DNA from: Stropharia rugosoannulata
Lineage: Eukaryota > Basidiomycota > Agaricomycetes > Agaricales > Strophariaceae
Assembly (NCBI GenBank): GCA_028532985.1
Contig: JANCIK010000006.1
Location: 1,240,001-1,304,000, forward strand
Reading direction: 5' to 3'
DNA length: 64,000 nt
Positions 23,735 through 35,245 of this stretch are shown here, one piece after another. Under the pieces are notes generated by a model. It was not told where the DNA came from. It saw only the letters and a program-made list of their open reading frames with translations, and did no database searches. The first letter of the stretch is position 1, and each line of letters starts with the position of its first letter. The translations under genes and the position numbers were made by a program.

Positions 23735-26700
23735 GCTTTCCAGTTTTCCAAGCTGTTTGCGCCGCCGCCATGAACTCATCTGCAAGATACTTCGAAGTAG
23801 CGCAATTGCTCATCAGAGGTGCATATATGGCAGGCCATCTTCAACGAGGTCAGGGTCAAGACCAGTGACCCCGTACTACGAATGGATTTCACTCGAAGCC
23901 GGCGTCCGTTCACGAGTCAATCTTAGTTGCACGCGCAAGTGCTGATAATGATCACCTGCCACGCTGGCGCTTGCGGCGATGACCTCGATGGATGTAATAA
24001 TCGCTGTTCAGAGGACAACGTCCGGCTCGCGTTCGTGTTGTGGAATGGCGGCACACGGTGATACGACCATGTAGTGGTACCCTCACGAGAAGCCCGCGCG
24101 GCGCCGACGCACGCTGTAAAGACGAGTCGCCGAAGCACCATGTAAATTACCATCAACGCTACGCTATTCAAACTGAACTAACTGCGTTATGTCCCAGAAC
24201 TTATACGCGCGTGGGCAGATACTGCCATGTCCAAACACACCAGCGAATGCACAGACAATCTAGGCTCCTTGTAAGCCGGCGTTGCCACTATGGAGGACCC
24301 AACGGGCCATGTTTTGTCCTCGGCTTGCATGCATGCGCAAATCGCTATTTCTTCTGAGTGCTCCCTCACTCCAGCCAATGAACCGCGTACGGGGACAGCG
24401 AGAAGATGTATTAACAGAAGCGTCTCTGACCAGGCTGCTAGAGCTGGCATTATTGGTGCACAATGCATATCGGAAACTAACGCAAAAGAGACGTAAAAAC
24501 CAGAGTGTGCTACTGGGCCACACACTTTGAAGAAAGCGCAACCCACCAAGAAATACCTGGTAAGTTAGTGCACTTTTGGATGGCCGCGCGTGCACCAAAT
24601 GGAATTGTCGCCCACATATAATTTGATCAGTCCATATGGGAAACGCTTTGCTTCTGGGCGGTGCAGTTGCATACGGTTACGCACGAGTGACGACATGGAC
24701 TGATGTGGGCCACTATGCAGCGTGAAAAATATGCATCATGTAAACCACGCGCCCTGACTGTTAAGGTCCCATACTCTCGTTCTTCAGGAGGCAAAGCTGG
24801 GCAGTAGATCGGAGTGACAGTTGTCCTCGTAATCACTGTACCCACCCCTTCCCAGCTCCCTGCCTCGACGCTGGGAGTCTCTATCCCCCCTCCTCTCCTT
24901 TGTATATTATATGGGCAAACAACCATCTGCGTGTTTCCCTTCTCCAGACAAGTCCACTTTCGACGAGAAGGATGAATATATGTGTAACCAACCCACTTGA
25001 CGGGCTGGCTGTCATCACCCATCTATCAAGCACTGAGTCTCTGACGCTCGGTTTGTGCTGGGAAACTGCAACGCCCACCAATCCAGGTGCAGATTGCGCG
25101 CACGGTTCTAGTGCAACATTCACGGCGTCCTGAAGACCAGCATGTCGAAGATCAAGGAGAAGCAAATCTTCGACCATAACATCGACTTCAAGATTAGACC
25201 TATAATAAATCAGGGAGCAGTGGGCGGTGCTGGCGACTTTTTAAACGTGCATGTCAAGCGCCGCATTCTGTATTAGACGGCCGGAGAGTAGAGATTTGCT
25301 TCTGATGGGGTCGGGACGTGCCATTCTTCGCCTCACTGTCTACCTCTGCATGGATCACCAGGGTCTCGCCAGCTTACTGCCTGGAATATGATGGTACTTT
25401 CTTACAGGAATTTATCACGTGCTTCAAAATTTGTGGTCACCAGAACGAGAGATCGAAGCAGAAATTTGCCCCATGGCACAAATGAACCATGCATGGCATA
25501 CTCGTACCACCGCCACCAAGTGAAGCCGCTTCGCACGCGACGAGGATTGAAAGTGGCACCTATGAATTCCGCCCTACAATTCAATGCATCTCTGTTGAGG
25601 CATATGTTTATGCGAGCGACAAACGCCCACCGGTTATTACCGTTGTGTTCGTGCGCTAACCCATCAGGCGCATCCAGTCAAGTATACCCAAGGCCGTCAA
25701 TTTACGTGAGTACATATATGCGATGCTATCGAATGCTACAGCTCAGTTTTACGCCATACAGAGCTGTCCATCATTTGATTTTAACGCGATGTAGTTGAAG
25801 TACGTGCCAGAGAGCTTCGCGCAGCCGTGCAAACGCGTCGCAGCGCATATATGGGCCTCCAAATGCGCATTTTCCCTCAATTCAGATTGTCTCTGCGGGT
25901 GGTATCACCCACGGACCTACGCATTATCGCCCACGGAGCCTATTCATCCCCCTTGGCTCGGGAGATTTAGAACTGCCGCCAACGTGGGATGCGCTTCCCT
26001 GCGCCGGCAGTGCGCCACGGGCACACGGCTGGTCGCGGCCTCGACCGTCTGTAGCGACATGAAACAAGCGTCCCCCATTCACATGCCTGTCGTCACCTTT
26101 AGTGGGCGCACTATTACTTTCACGCTCACCGCTTTCTGAATTAATTTGATTCGTGGCTGGGCTTGTCTGCGCGCGCGTACACAATCAGCAACATTCTAAC
26201 TACGACATTACGGCGCAAGACAAGATCGATCGTGACTCGACTTCTCATCTGGGCACGGAGATGGGATCTTAGCGGAGACCTACATAATATAAGTCAGGCA
26301 CGTAGCGATCTACGCCATCGCCATCCTTTCAGCTGTCAGACCCCGCTGAGACAAATCATGCGGCGCTCGATTCCGATGCAGAGGTATATAACGGTGCGGG
26401 CGTTGATATCATGCTCATGCCGGAGATATTACACCTGCTCAGCACCAGAAAACGCGCGCTGGGCAATATGTTGGTGCATGTCTGATCTGGTAAATGCGCA
26501 ACATCACTGGAAACGACTCGGATAACATTACTACCCGTCGATTTTGCGCGTTTGTGTGCGCGTTCCTGGGTCCAGTCCAAGCAGATGGTCTGGCTAACGA
26601 CACAGGAGATAGCGTTACCTCATAACATATACATCTTCAGCGGGAAATACAAGTTTGAGCAGGTCGTTGTCGGTTCATTCGATCATGCATTTGCAGAGGT

Positions 26701-28821
26701 TGACTATGCAGGCAGCCAACGAACCAGAAGCAGTTCACCGTAGCGACATGCTTTGTTTAGGCGCCGACTAGCTTATTTTATTCACCATGGAAATAGATTA
26801 TCTCTGCAAAACCCATCAAACACAGACTGCGTCTAGGCACTTGCGGATCTCCTCGCTTCATAAGCATCCCAATTTTGGGCTTCACGTATAGCCAGTCATC
26901 TTCTGTCAGGGCAGAATGTTGGCGTACTATCGGGACGAGTAGGCACGCGTAAGCCTTGAGAACATAACGGGGCTAATCGAGGTACGTACCCGTCATCAAT
27001 ATAAGGAAGCAAAAGTTCAACTTATCTTCATAGCAAAATAACGTACAACCCAGAGCGCCTATTTCTTCAGCTGCGCATGTACCTACATCACCGACGGCCA
27101 ACGCACAGCGTACGCCGCGAGGGCAGACCTTATATAAGGAGCTGCTATGTCTGCTCTTGATGACGCCATGTCACAGATAAAGGGTGTCTTAGTCGGGATG
27201 CATGCGCATGAACTTCCCAAAGAGACTCCACCGAGCAACGCTCCCAAGTCAAGAGAACCGAGTACTACGCCCTGCTTATGTTGCACGTCTACCGTCGTTG
27301 TTGTCACATTGCAAATGCACCACTCAAATGCATCCTGGACTAGATCAACCGCGAGTCTCAGCGCTAAGGGATCCCCAGCTCGGCCGCCAAATCCGGCACA
27401 TCTCAATGATTTTGTCGCAATCATCCAACAAATCTGGTTTACATTTGGCCAACTCGTTGAAAGACATCACAGATGATCTTACTACGTTGCCATGCACTCT
27501 ACGGGATTTAAAATCTGAAGATGGCGAAACACCTTCACCGACCCTCACGGATCTCCACCCGCGGTGTAACCGGGGCCTTCAAGACGGTACCGACGTTCTC
27601 GTCGACCTCAAGTCAAGTCAACCTCCTCGGGCCGCGTTCTCCCCTCCGTCAACGCAAGTGCCCGTCGCTCGTCCTAAAACTGCTCCTTATGGATACTCAT
27701 TAATTAACCCAGAACATATGTGGCCCGCTCATATCCCCATATGGATTGCCTATGATTAGCCACTCCCCTGGTCTTGTTATGTATGATCTTGGAGTGACAA
27801 GTCCTATCCCTAGCCGCGTGCCAGTGAATGGGCATACATCATCGTACAGTCAGGATTACGACGCAGTGAGGTACATAACATGCGCTGCTAATTTCCAGCC
27901 CGTTCTACATTTTTTGTAATATATTGGCATGAAGATCACTCTTCACAACCATTCCCAGCCGGTATTTTCATCATATCTCTGGCATTAGGTCAATGTCGAA
28001 TATCGACGCGTCGTATGGGAAGATGTCTCGACCGGGAAGACTGGATATCGCCGCTCGATGTTCACCCGACGTTTGCGTCCCCACCCGCCGCTTACATCCT
28101 TACAACTGCTCAACCAGCTCGTTCGCCTCGCTTCGTGTCGCAGAACGGCTTTGCGCCCACTGTCATATTCGGTACGCCGATCAACCTAAACGCCCGACTG
28201 CCGTACACGGCGGCGAAGACACAGCAAGATCACTGCTGATCGGTAACGTTCCCAGCCATCTGGCTGCCCCTCAGCATTGCAGACGCAGACCGCTCGCCGC
28301 GGGGCCGTTATCTCAGCCACAAGTATGCGATATCCTTTGTGGTATGAGTGAGAAACTTACCATTTATCTGTAATGTGATATCACAGACTACGGGCATACG
28401 TAGCCCAGGCGATGCAAGAGAGTCGGCCCAGGACCTCTGTTGCCTGATGGATGAAACTCGCCATGTCGCGACATATGCGGCGCTGCATGGTATGGTCATG
28501 GACATGGTAAGTCATCTCTCTGTTATCAATACCAAGAACTCACAATAGAAATTCAGCGCCGCGGCATAGACCTCGTGTTATGTCGCAACAAGAGCGACCC
28601 TGTGTGGTCCGGGCCAGGTGGGTTGCGCTGTTGTTATCAAGGAATGACTCACGATAGCGATAGGCTGAGCAAAAAATAATCCCGGTTGTGTCCAAACGGC
28701 GACGGGAAATTTACACGACGAGCAGGACTACCTGTAGCTCACCCCGAAGCTCATTCTGTCCATCTTCACCTTCCAACACGGTACGCAAATCTACTAGGAG
28801 CAGGCTCGCGGTCTGCAGAAA
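23735..28821. other. Long stretch without a supported gene
   Basis: About 5 kb. Many short frames exist on both strands, none with a recognisable motif or consistent splice structure. The most gene-like part is plus strand 27147-27759 followed by 27993-28540. A frame rich in charged residues ends at 27757, and short exon-like pieces such as IWLPLSIADADRSPRGRYLS lie near 28255-28320. I could not assemble a coding path. The composition, with frequent CpG and no poly-A or terminal repeats, gives no clear element class. It may be old transposon debris. Confidence 0.4.
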
Positions 28822-29145
28822 TCATAGATCGTCGTGCAAGGTTCCTGAAAATAGCGAGGAAAACATAAGAGGCGCCGCAGCTGCGGCTGGGTGGAACTGG
28901 ACAGAGCGGCATGCGCGGAAGAGACGTTTGAAGGACAGGCGAGGGGTGGGCGATGGGGGTGCGGATGCGGATGCGGGACTGACGTCGCGAGGTACCTTGA
29001 GTACGAGGTGAGGGAGGGAGGAGCCGGAGGACGTAGAGAGGTATGCAGTGCCTCTGGGTGACGACGGCGACAACGGCAAGGTGGACCTGCTGGAGTGTGA
29101 AGGATGTTCGTGATGGTGATGGTATACAGCGGCCGCAGCAGACAA
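28822..29145 (-). CDS. Possible small Ser/Pro-rich protein
   Basis: A 107-residue minus-strand frame with a strong preference for C in third codon positions (CTC, TCC, GCC, CAC), unlike the neighbouring non-coding DNA. It starts MSAAAAVYHHHH and is rich in Ser, Pro and Ala, with a basic LSFKRLFRACR stretch. A TTTTCAG acceptor-like site near the end suggests it may be spliced and continue downstream. No family recognised, so this is a weak call. Confidence 0.3.
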   Translation of the reverse strand: MSAAAAVYHHHHEHPSHSSRSTLPLSPSSPRGTAYLSTSSGSSLPHLVLKVPRDVSPASASAPPSPTPRLSFKRLFRACRSVQFHPAAAAAPLMFSSLFSGTLHDDL

Positions 29146-29606
29146 AGGAGGTGAACAGGAGGAGCTGTTCTGCGTCTCTCAGGCGTGAGGTGAGGGCCCC
29201 GGGAGGGCGTCTCCGGCGGGCCTGTTGGCCAACATTGCTACAACATTGCTAGGTAAGGTGAATCAGTCAACTTCTTTGCATTCGCTCATGATACATTGCG
29301 ACTTACAGGGATTGGTACCTGGGTAAACACCAGCTGGAGGTCAGTGTCGACGTCGAGCGTTGTAAGGTAGAATATCAATGTCATTTATCTTGGATGACTT
29401 GGGGTTACTCGAGCGTTTTGAGCAGCGGCATCGTTGATGTTTGTTGATTTCTGTGGAAGAAGGCAGACGATTGCTGTACAAAACGAGAACAAACGTCCGC
29501 AAACCAGTACCGCGACGCTTTCTCTCTCTCACTCGACCTCAGCGTCTTCAAATACGACTTCATTTTCATTTTCTATCTACACTATCACTGCTCTCTCGAA
29601 ATACCA

Positions 29607-30035
29607 ATGGGCAAAATTCAGGTGAGCTTGAGTGTTTTGTATACTACCGATTTACCATTAACGAACGAATATAGCATCCCGTCGTGGGCCCGAAGCCTTT
29701 TCAACAGGGAGACGACGTCAAAACATATGTTGGAAATCCCGCAAGGAAACAGTCAAATGCGAAAATTGATACAGTAAGTGAAGTTCTTACTATCTTTAAA
29801 ATTGTAATACCTTAAACATCCTTCTAGGTACTCGATGGCACGAGTCTTCATGCTCCGAAGACCGCTGGAACGAACAAAGCCTTGAAGAAATGGGTGAATT
29901 GGAAAATTATCACAGTAAGTTCAGATCGCACCTTGAGTTGGTGAATCCTAATTGACGGGTGAACGTCACTATTAGGGCGCTATTAACGGGTCGAGTTCTG
30001 GGACCAAGAAGAATTTCGAACAGCACCATTCTTGA
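29607..30035 (+). CDS. Small hypothetical protein, 86 aa, four exons
   Basis: A five-codon first exon (29607-29621) is followed by 29675-29773, 29828-29914 and 29976-30035. Every exon is a whole number of codons, every intron is GTGAGC/GTAAGT...AG, and the joined frame reads MGKIQHPVVGPKPF to EQHHS and a stop. Such a pattern is very unlikely by chance, so I consider this a real gene despite its size. The product is small, basic and hydrophilic (Lys, Asn, Gln-rich) with no signal peptide or membrane span. No known domain. No introns overlap other genes. It marks the left edge of the conserved gene-dense half of the window. Confidence 0.7.
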
Positions 30036-31483
30036 AGTCGAGAGTCGAGAAGGCGATGGCGGGCTGGAAGTTGTACTTGAAGTTGGGAAGTGGTACTAGG
30101 TCACGGTGGCCGCGATTACTTACCAATGTATGTGTTGAAATTACCGTTGTGAGGTCGTCGTGGCCCCACATTCAAATTACAATCCTTCGTACTCGATAGT
30201 AGGCGCTCAAATTTTATACATGAAAAACGAGGATTCATTGAATTATCTGTATGCATTGGTGCTACCGTAATAGAATAGTTTGTAACATGAACCACTGCAG
30301 GGCTACGTCAACAAACTATACGCCTTGCCAGGCCCGGCGTCATAATCCTGTAGAACGAGTTTTCCCAGTGGACTCAGATCAACTTGAATCTTTCGAATGT
30401 GGTTTTGAGAACAGTTTGATAAGGTTATGCCGCCGCTTCATAAAAAAGCGGCAGTGAAGCGGTTTTCATTGAACAGTTGAAAGTATTACTATTATTTATG
30501 TAGACGTAGGTGAACACAAGCCGTAGGTAATCTAGGATAGAACTGGTGCGCGGTTATAAAGATGGAGACATATGTTAATTATGGCCAGTTCATCATAAAA
30601 CTGGTAGTCCTAGAATAAAACATTACACAAAATGGCGGAAGTACTAGCTTGTTTTCGCCCACAAGGGTTCAGATGCTGTTATGTATACTAAATGCTCTGT
30701 TGCAACGTAAGGATCAGTAGTCGTATGCCCTAGAAATTGTGATAGGCCAATAGTTATTATAGGACTTGTAGATACTAAGATTAGAACTAATAGATCAGAC
30801 ATTTAGTGTTGATGTATGCTTTGTTAATACCGGCGCTTAGATTGTAGTATTTGACAGGGATATCACATCTGTTAACCTACCTACGGCTTGTGATCAGACT
30901 GTCTACTGCGCCGTAAAACATTACATGTAGTCAATCAGAACGCTATCTCATGATTGCAAACAAGAAAGTATGTCTGGTTTATACAGCATAAATATCGTAA
31001 AATATCATGAGGGTCAATACTTATAAATACTGGACACGACCGATGAACCAATATATTTGCAGAGCTCTAAGTCAGCTTGATAGAATATACGGAGTAAATG
31101 GCAAAGTGAATAAATTATCTCGCCATCTTAAAGCAGATGTACCTTACATTACAACACACTCAAAGTATGAACGCAGAATATGATGTTCCGTAGACGTGTA
31201 TATACGCACCTAGTTCTGTTACCTTGGTTGTGAAAGTTGAAAGGTGATACCAATTTTTGAAGTTTTTACTGATGATATAATACCGCTTTTTTAGCCTTAT
31301 ACCACTCAAATACAATTTTTGTTGCGTGCCACTGACCGCGTTGTTTTGGGTTGTTGACGGGCCACATGAGGCCGGTGGCTCGCGCGGGAGGGTTGCGCTT
31401 GCCTCTGCTCCTCGTAGACTCGCTGGCCGACGTATCCCTCGGTTCGTAGTAAGTATACGCTTTCCCGCCAAACACAAGTTCCT
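30036..31483. other. AT-rich intergenic region upstream of the AXL2-like gene
   Basis: About 1.4 kb with frequent stops in all frames and no coding signal; more AT-rich than its surroundings. The 3' part must hold the promoter and 5' UTR of the AXL2-like gene. Nothing more can be assigned. Confidence 0.5.
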
Positions 31484-34458
31484 ATGTCTCTCATTCTTTT
31501 ATATTTTCTCCTCGCTCTGACGGCTTCTGCTTGTTCTGTCACGCCCTCTGTCACCGTCCTGCGCCCGCTCGACGACCAGCTGCCGAACATCGCCCGCGTC
31601 AGCATTCCTTACACTTGGTCGTTTTTGCCCGATACCTTCTGCTCGTCGGATGGATCCTTGAAATACACGACGTCGGCGCTGCCAGTCTGGCTAACGTTCG
31701 ACCCGGACGGGCGCACGTTCCACGGAACGCCGGGCACGGGCGACGTGGGGTACCCCGACATCACGGTCACCGCCCACGGCGCAAGCTCGTCGACGTCGTC
31801 GCGCTTCAGCCTATGCGTAACCGACGCGCCGCCGCCGACGCTCAACCTGTCTCTCGCGCAGCAGTTTCATCCGGACAGCCCTGCGCTCTCGTCGATCTTC
31901 TTCCTCCAGGCGGGGTCCGCGATCAACACGCCCACGCCCACACTCCGCGTGCCAGGGAAGTGGTCGTTTAGCGTGGGCCTCGAGAGCAACACGTATGTCC
32001 TACCCGAAGGACGGGATGTGTACTACGAGCTGCGGCTAGCGAACGGGTCGGATATCCCGGATTACCTGACGTTTGATTCCAAGACGGTGACACTAGATGG
32101 CGTCATCCCCGATCCCGAGGAGCTCTCGCAGCCGCTCTCACTGGAATTGAGCCTACATGCGTCGGACCAGGAGGGCTACACTGCGGCTACCTCGCCGTTC
32201 ACGCTCGTGCTGGCTGACCATGAACTCTCGTCAAACAAGGATTCGCTGCCGACGATAAATATTACTTCTGCTAATGAGTTTCTTGTTAGCTTGTTGTCTC
32301 CTGCGGACTTCAAAGGCATATTGGTCGACGGCGAGGACATACAGCCGTCCAATATCTCGTCGCTTGTGGTCGATGTCTCAGGGCACAGCTGGCTGCACTA
32401 TGACATCCCAAGTCGGACGCTCTCTGGGACGCCCTCGAACGTCTCAGATATAAATCCTGTGCTTCCTGTGAATCTGACGACCATCTTCAACCAGTCTTTA
32501 CAGACGCACGTTTCTCTGGCGCTGGTCGAGCCCTACTTCGTCTTGCCTGTCTTGCCTGCACTGAATGTCTCCCGGGGAGACGATGTCATATTTACCCTTA
32601 AGTACTGGTTCTCAACCACTGCAGATCCTGGCTATAATGAAACTACTATTACGGTATCTTACTCCCCGGTTACCGCTGCGAACTTCTTGCGGTACGATCC
32701 TGATAGTACGAATGTGACAGGCACGATTCCGAGTGACTATTCTTCGTCGACAGTGGATCATATAACGCTGACCTTCACTGCGTACTCGCACTTAAGCCAT
32801 TCTACTTCTCATACGAACCTGGATATCTACGTACCTGGTATGAAGAGCAACCAGTCGTCCTCCCCCTTGTATCCTGTGGGACTCGCTACAGAGGCCCACC
32901 GAAGGCTGGTTCTCGGTCTTGTGTTGACATTTGGCATCATTGGTGGGCTGTGCGTTCTCACTGGTATCTTTGCGATTGTAAGGCGTTGCTCTCGTGTGGC
33001 TGACACTGCGGTACTGGGAGAAGAGGGCCGCATTGCCTGGAGCGAAAAAGACCGCAGGTGGTATGGCCTCACACTCAGCCCGCGCGGGACGAGGGTTATT
33101 GAGCGCTCAGATAAGATCTTCGCAACGCAGGACGCACAGAACTTGGCATCGTCAGGGAATGTGCCGGATGGCCTTCCTGCGCCTAGCCCCCTTGGCCTCG
33201 GACTGCATCGTGTTTCGGAGCGCAGTCAGCAGGAGGGGCAAGAAGGCTATGTGCCGCCTCAGCGGAATGCATATCCAGTGGAGACGGGGGCGGTGATGAG
33301 CAAAAAGGAGTTCCTTGCCCGCATCAAAGACACGGTAAGGCAAGTCAGTGGCAAGTATGGCTCAAGGCGGCAGCGCACGCCACCGCGCCCTCTTCCAACT
33401 GCAGCACAGCTGGTGATTGGCAAGCCGATCTTGGTCGCGTCGACGCGGCCTATGGACATCGCGCCGGCCGGAGCAACAGCTGTTGACGACGACTCTATGC
33501 TGCCTCTCAGTCGGCCAGCTAGTACTTTCATCACGGGCTCTCCGTCTGGGTCGACAGCGGAACACTCGATTCCTCGCAGGCGCGCAGACTTTCTGCCGCC
33601 CAAGAGCAACGCACAAGTGCATTTTGGCGATGGCCTGCTAGTAAGACAGCCGTCGACGGGTTCGATGGGGTGAGTGTACCCAGTTGCGAATGGCATTGGC
33701 TAAGTTGACTGATCGTTTTCAGAGGTACAAGCTTCCAGAGCGGGATCTCAGGTGAAGGCGAGTCCGTGGCAGAGGTGGCCATGGGTCCGCATACAAAGCC
33801 GCGGCTGGTGCCCTTCACGAATTCAACGCGGGTGCCAGTTCCCATGCCACAGCTCGTCGGCATGGGCCCATCCCTGGAGCAAGGCGGCTTTGCGGGCAAC
33901 CGGATCGCAAGTCAACGTGCAAAGGTGTGCAAAGTCGACTCGCACGACCCTGGCTTGACCATCGAGATGAGTGTACCGCCCACTGTCAAGCGCAGCAGTA
34001 CCGGCGACGAGCTGACGATGGGCATGCACTACGTGCGCGCGCTCGGCGCCGATCAGCTGACCGTGCAGCGGCCGGTAGTCTATGCGGCAAACGGATCGCC
34101 CGCGACATCGAACCTGCGCTCGTCGTTCACGTCACTCGAGTCGTCCGGCCGCTCTGGGGGCGAGGACGGGGCGATGAAGGTGCTACTGCGCGCGGGGGAG
34201 CGGTTCAAGTTCCGCGTGCCGGTTCCTATGCGTGCGGGTGGGGCAGCGAAGGGGAAGGTGTATTATGTGAAACAGACGTCGGGGCAGATTCTGCCGAAAT
34301 TTGTGCAGCCTGATTTGAGCGGCATTACGACAAAGGGCACCCTTGAGCTTTCCGGGGTGCCGACGTTTCGGGACATAGGGGAGATGACGGTGGGGGTCTA
34401 CGAACACGACGGGACATGCGTAGCGAGCGTAATCATTGAAGTTGTCGGGAAGCGGTGA
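31484..34458 (+). CDS. AXL2: AXL2-like polarity membrane protein with cadherin-like domains
   Basis: Exons 31484-33669 and 33723-34458 (GTGAGT...TTTTCAG) give 973 residues. An N-terminal signal peptide (MSLILLYFLLALTASA) leads into an ectodomain of about 450 residues. It contains two clear dystroglycan-type cadherin-like repeats with the family's hallmark LPVWLTFDPDGRTFHGTP (about residues 65-90) and SGTPSN/TGTIPSDY turns, and many N-glycosylation sequons. One transmembrane segment lies at about 472-496, followed by a basic stop. The cytoplasmic tail is Ser/Pro/Arg-rich. Unusually, residues about 879-971 form another cadherin-like module (LELSGVPTFRDIGEMTVGVYE). Yeast Axl2/Bud10 marks axial bud sites at the plasma membrane; filamentous fungal relatives act in polarity and septation. 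The assignment is by domain layout, not direct similarity. Confidence 0.75.
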
Positions 34459-34788
34459 GGACTAGAAGAACTTGCGGTGTATTGATATCTAGATTATGTA
34501 TGTTCTTGATGGACAGCCTATGTATATTAGCACAACCTACTTACTATACTTACGTTCATTTAATAGTTGCTGTAATTTTATGCGCACTTCGGGTAGGCAG
34601 GACGGACATTTAGCAAAAAGAAAAGAATATAATAATAAAAGCTTTTACAGTAGCAGAAATGCGCAGGCGTCTGGAATCTCCGAGTCTCGATCTATCTCCT
34701 ATCAAGTCATGTCCTACATGAGCCGCAAAAACTGTCCATGGTCATTGGTACCGCATCAGCTCCGACGGGGTGGTATACAGTGTGGTGT

Positions 34789-35233
34789 TTATGACTTCCA
34801 GATGAGAATGGCAAGTGTGCCGACATAGAAGTAGATGAAGTGTTTGGTTTCTGCAAGGTCATATGAGCCAAAAGGTTGCAAAGTATTTTTAGAGAGGCGG
34901 CCGAAAGATGACTCGACTACTGACGCGCTCCCATCGCCGAAGACGCGTCCAGAGGGGAGAGGGGGACGCACCATGGGTGACATAGCTGCCAAAGTTCTTG
35001 CCCACAACGACGTGCCACGTCGGGCCATGTCGTCGGTCAAACTCCTTCTTGATCTGTGCGGCAATGTCCTTCTCAATGTTGTACTTTTCGAGGGCAGCGG
35101 ACGCGATGTCGACGCTCTCCTGCTGCATCTCCTCGCTCATGTCGACATTTTTGATGATCGCCTTGGGGGCTGCGCCGGCGACGTTGCCGTCCCTGGTGAC
35201 GGCGGGGGAGTCTGTGGAAGAGGGCTGGTCCAT
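34789..35233 (-). CDS. Dynein light chain LC8
   Basis: Exon 1 (35233-34972) and exon 2 (34850-34789) are joined across a 121-bp intron in the codon for E of THETKHF, giving 107 residues. The region from [13 protein letters not shown] to the end aligns nearly residue for residue with animal LC8 (DYNLL): [44 protein letters not shown]8 dimers bind short linear motifs in dynein intermediate chain and many other partners, and act in cytoplasmic dynein. Compared with the usual 89 residues there is an acidic-to-neutral N-terminal extension of about 18. An in-frame ATG four codons upstream (35245) is an alternative start. Confidence 0.95.
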
Positions 35234-35245
35234 CTTGGCGGGCAT

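Noticed and set aside
18400..24600. Terminal inverted repeats for the Plavaka element
   Set aside because: Several CACTA and TAGTG words occur, but no pair of long matching inverted ends could be confirmed by eye.
27147..27759. Plus-strand 109- and 185-aa frames as a gene
   Set aside because: They overlap in different frames, and joining them needs splice sites I could not support; left as unassigned.
24600..28700. Coding retroelement
   Set aside because: No reverse transcriptase, integrase or protease motifs in any frame, and no long terminal repeats seen.
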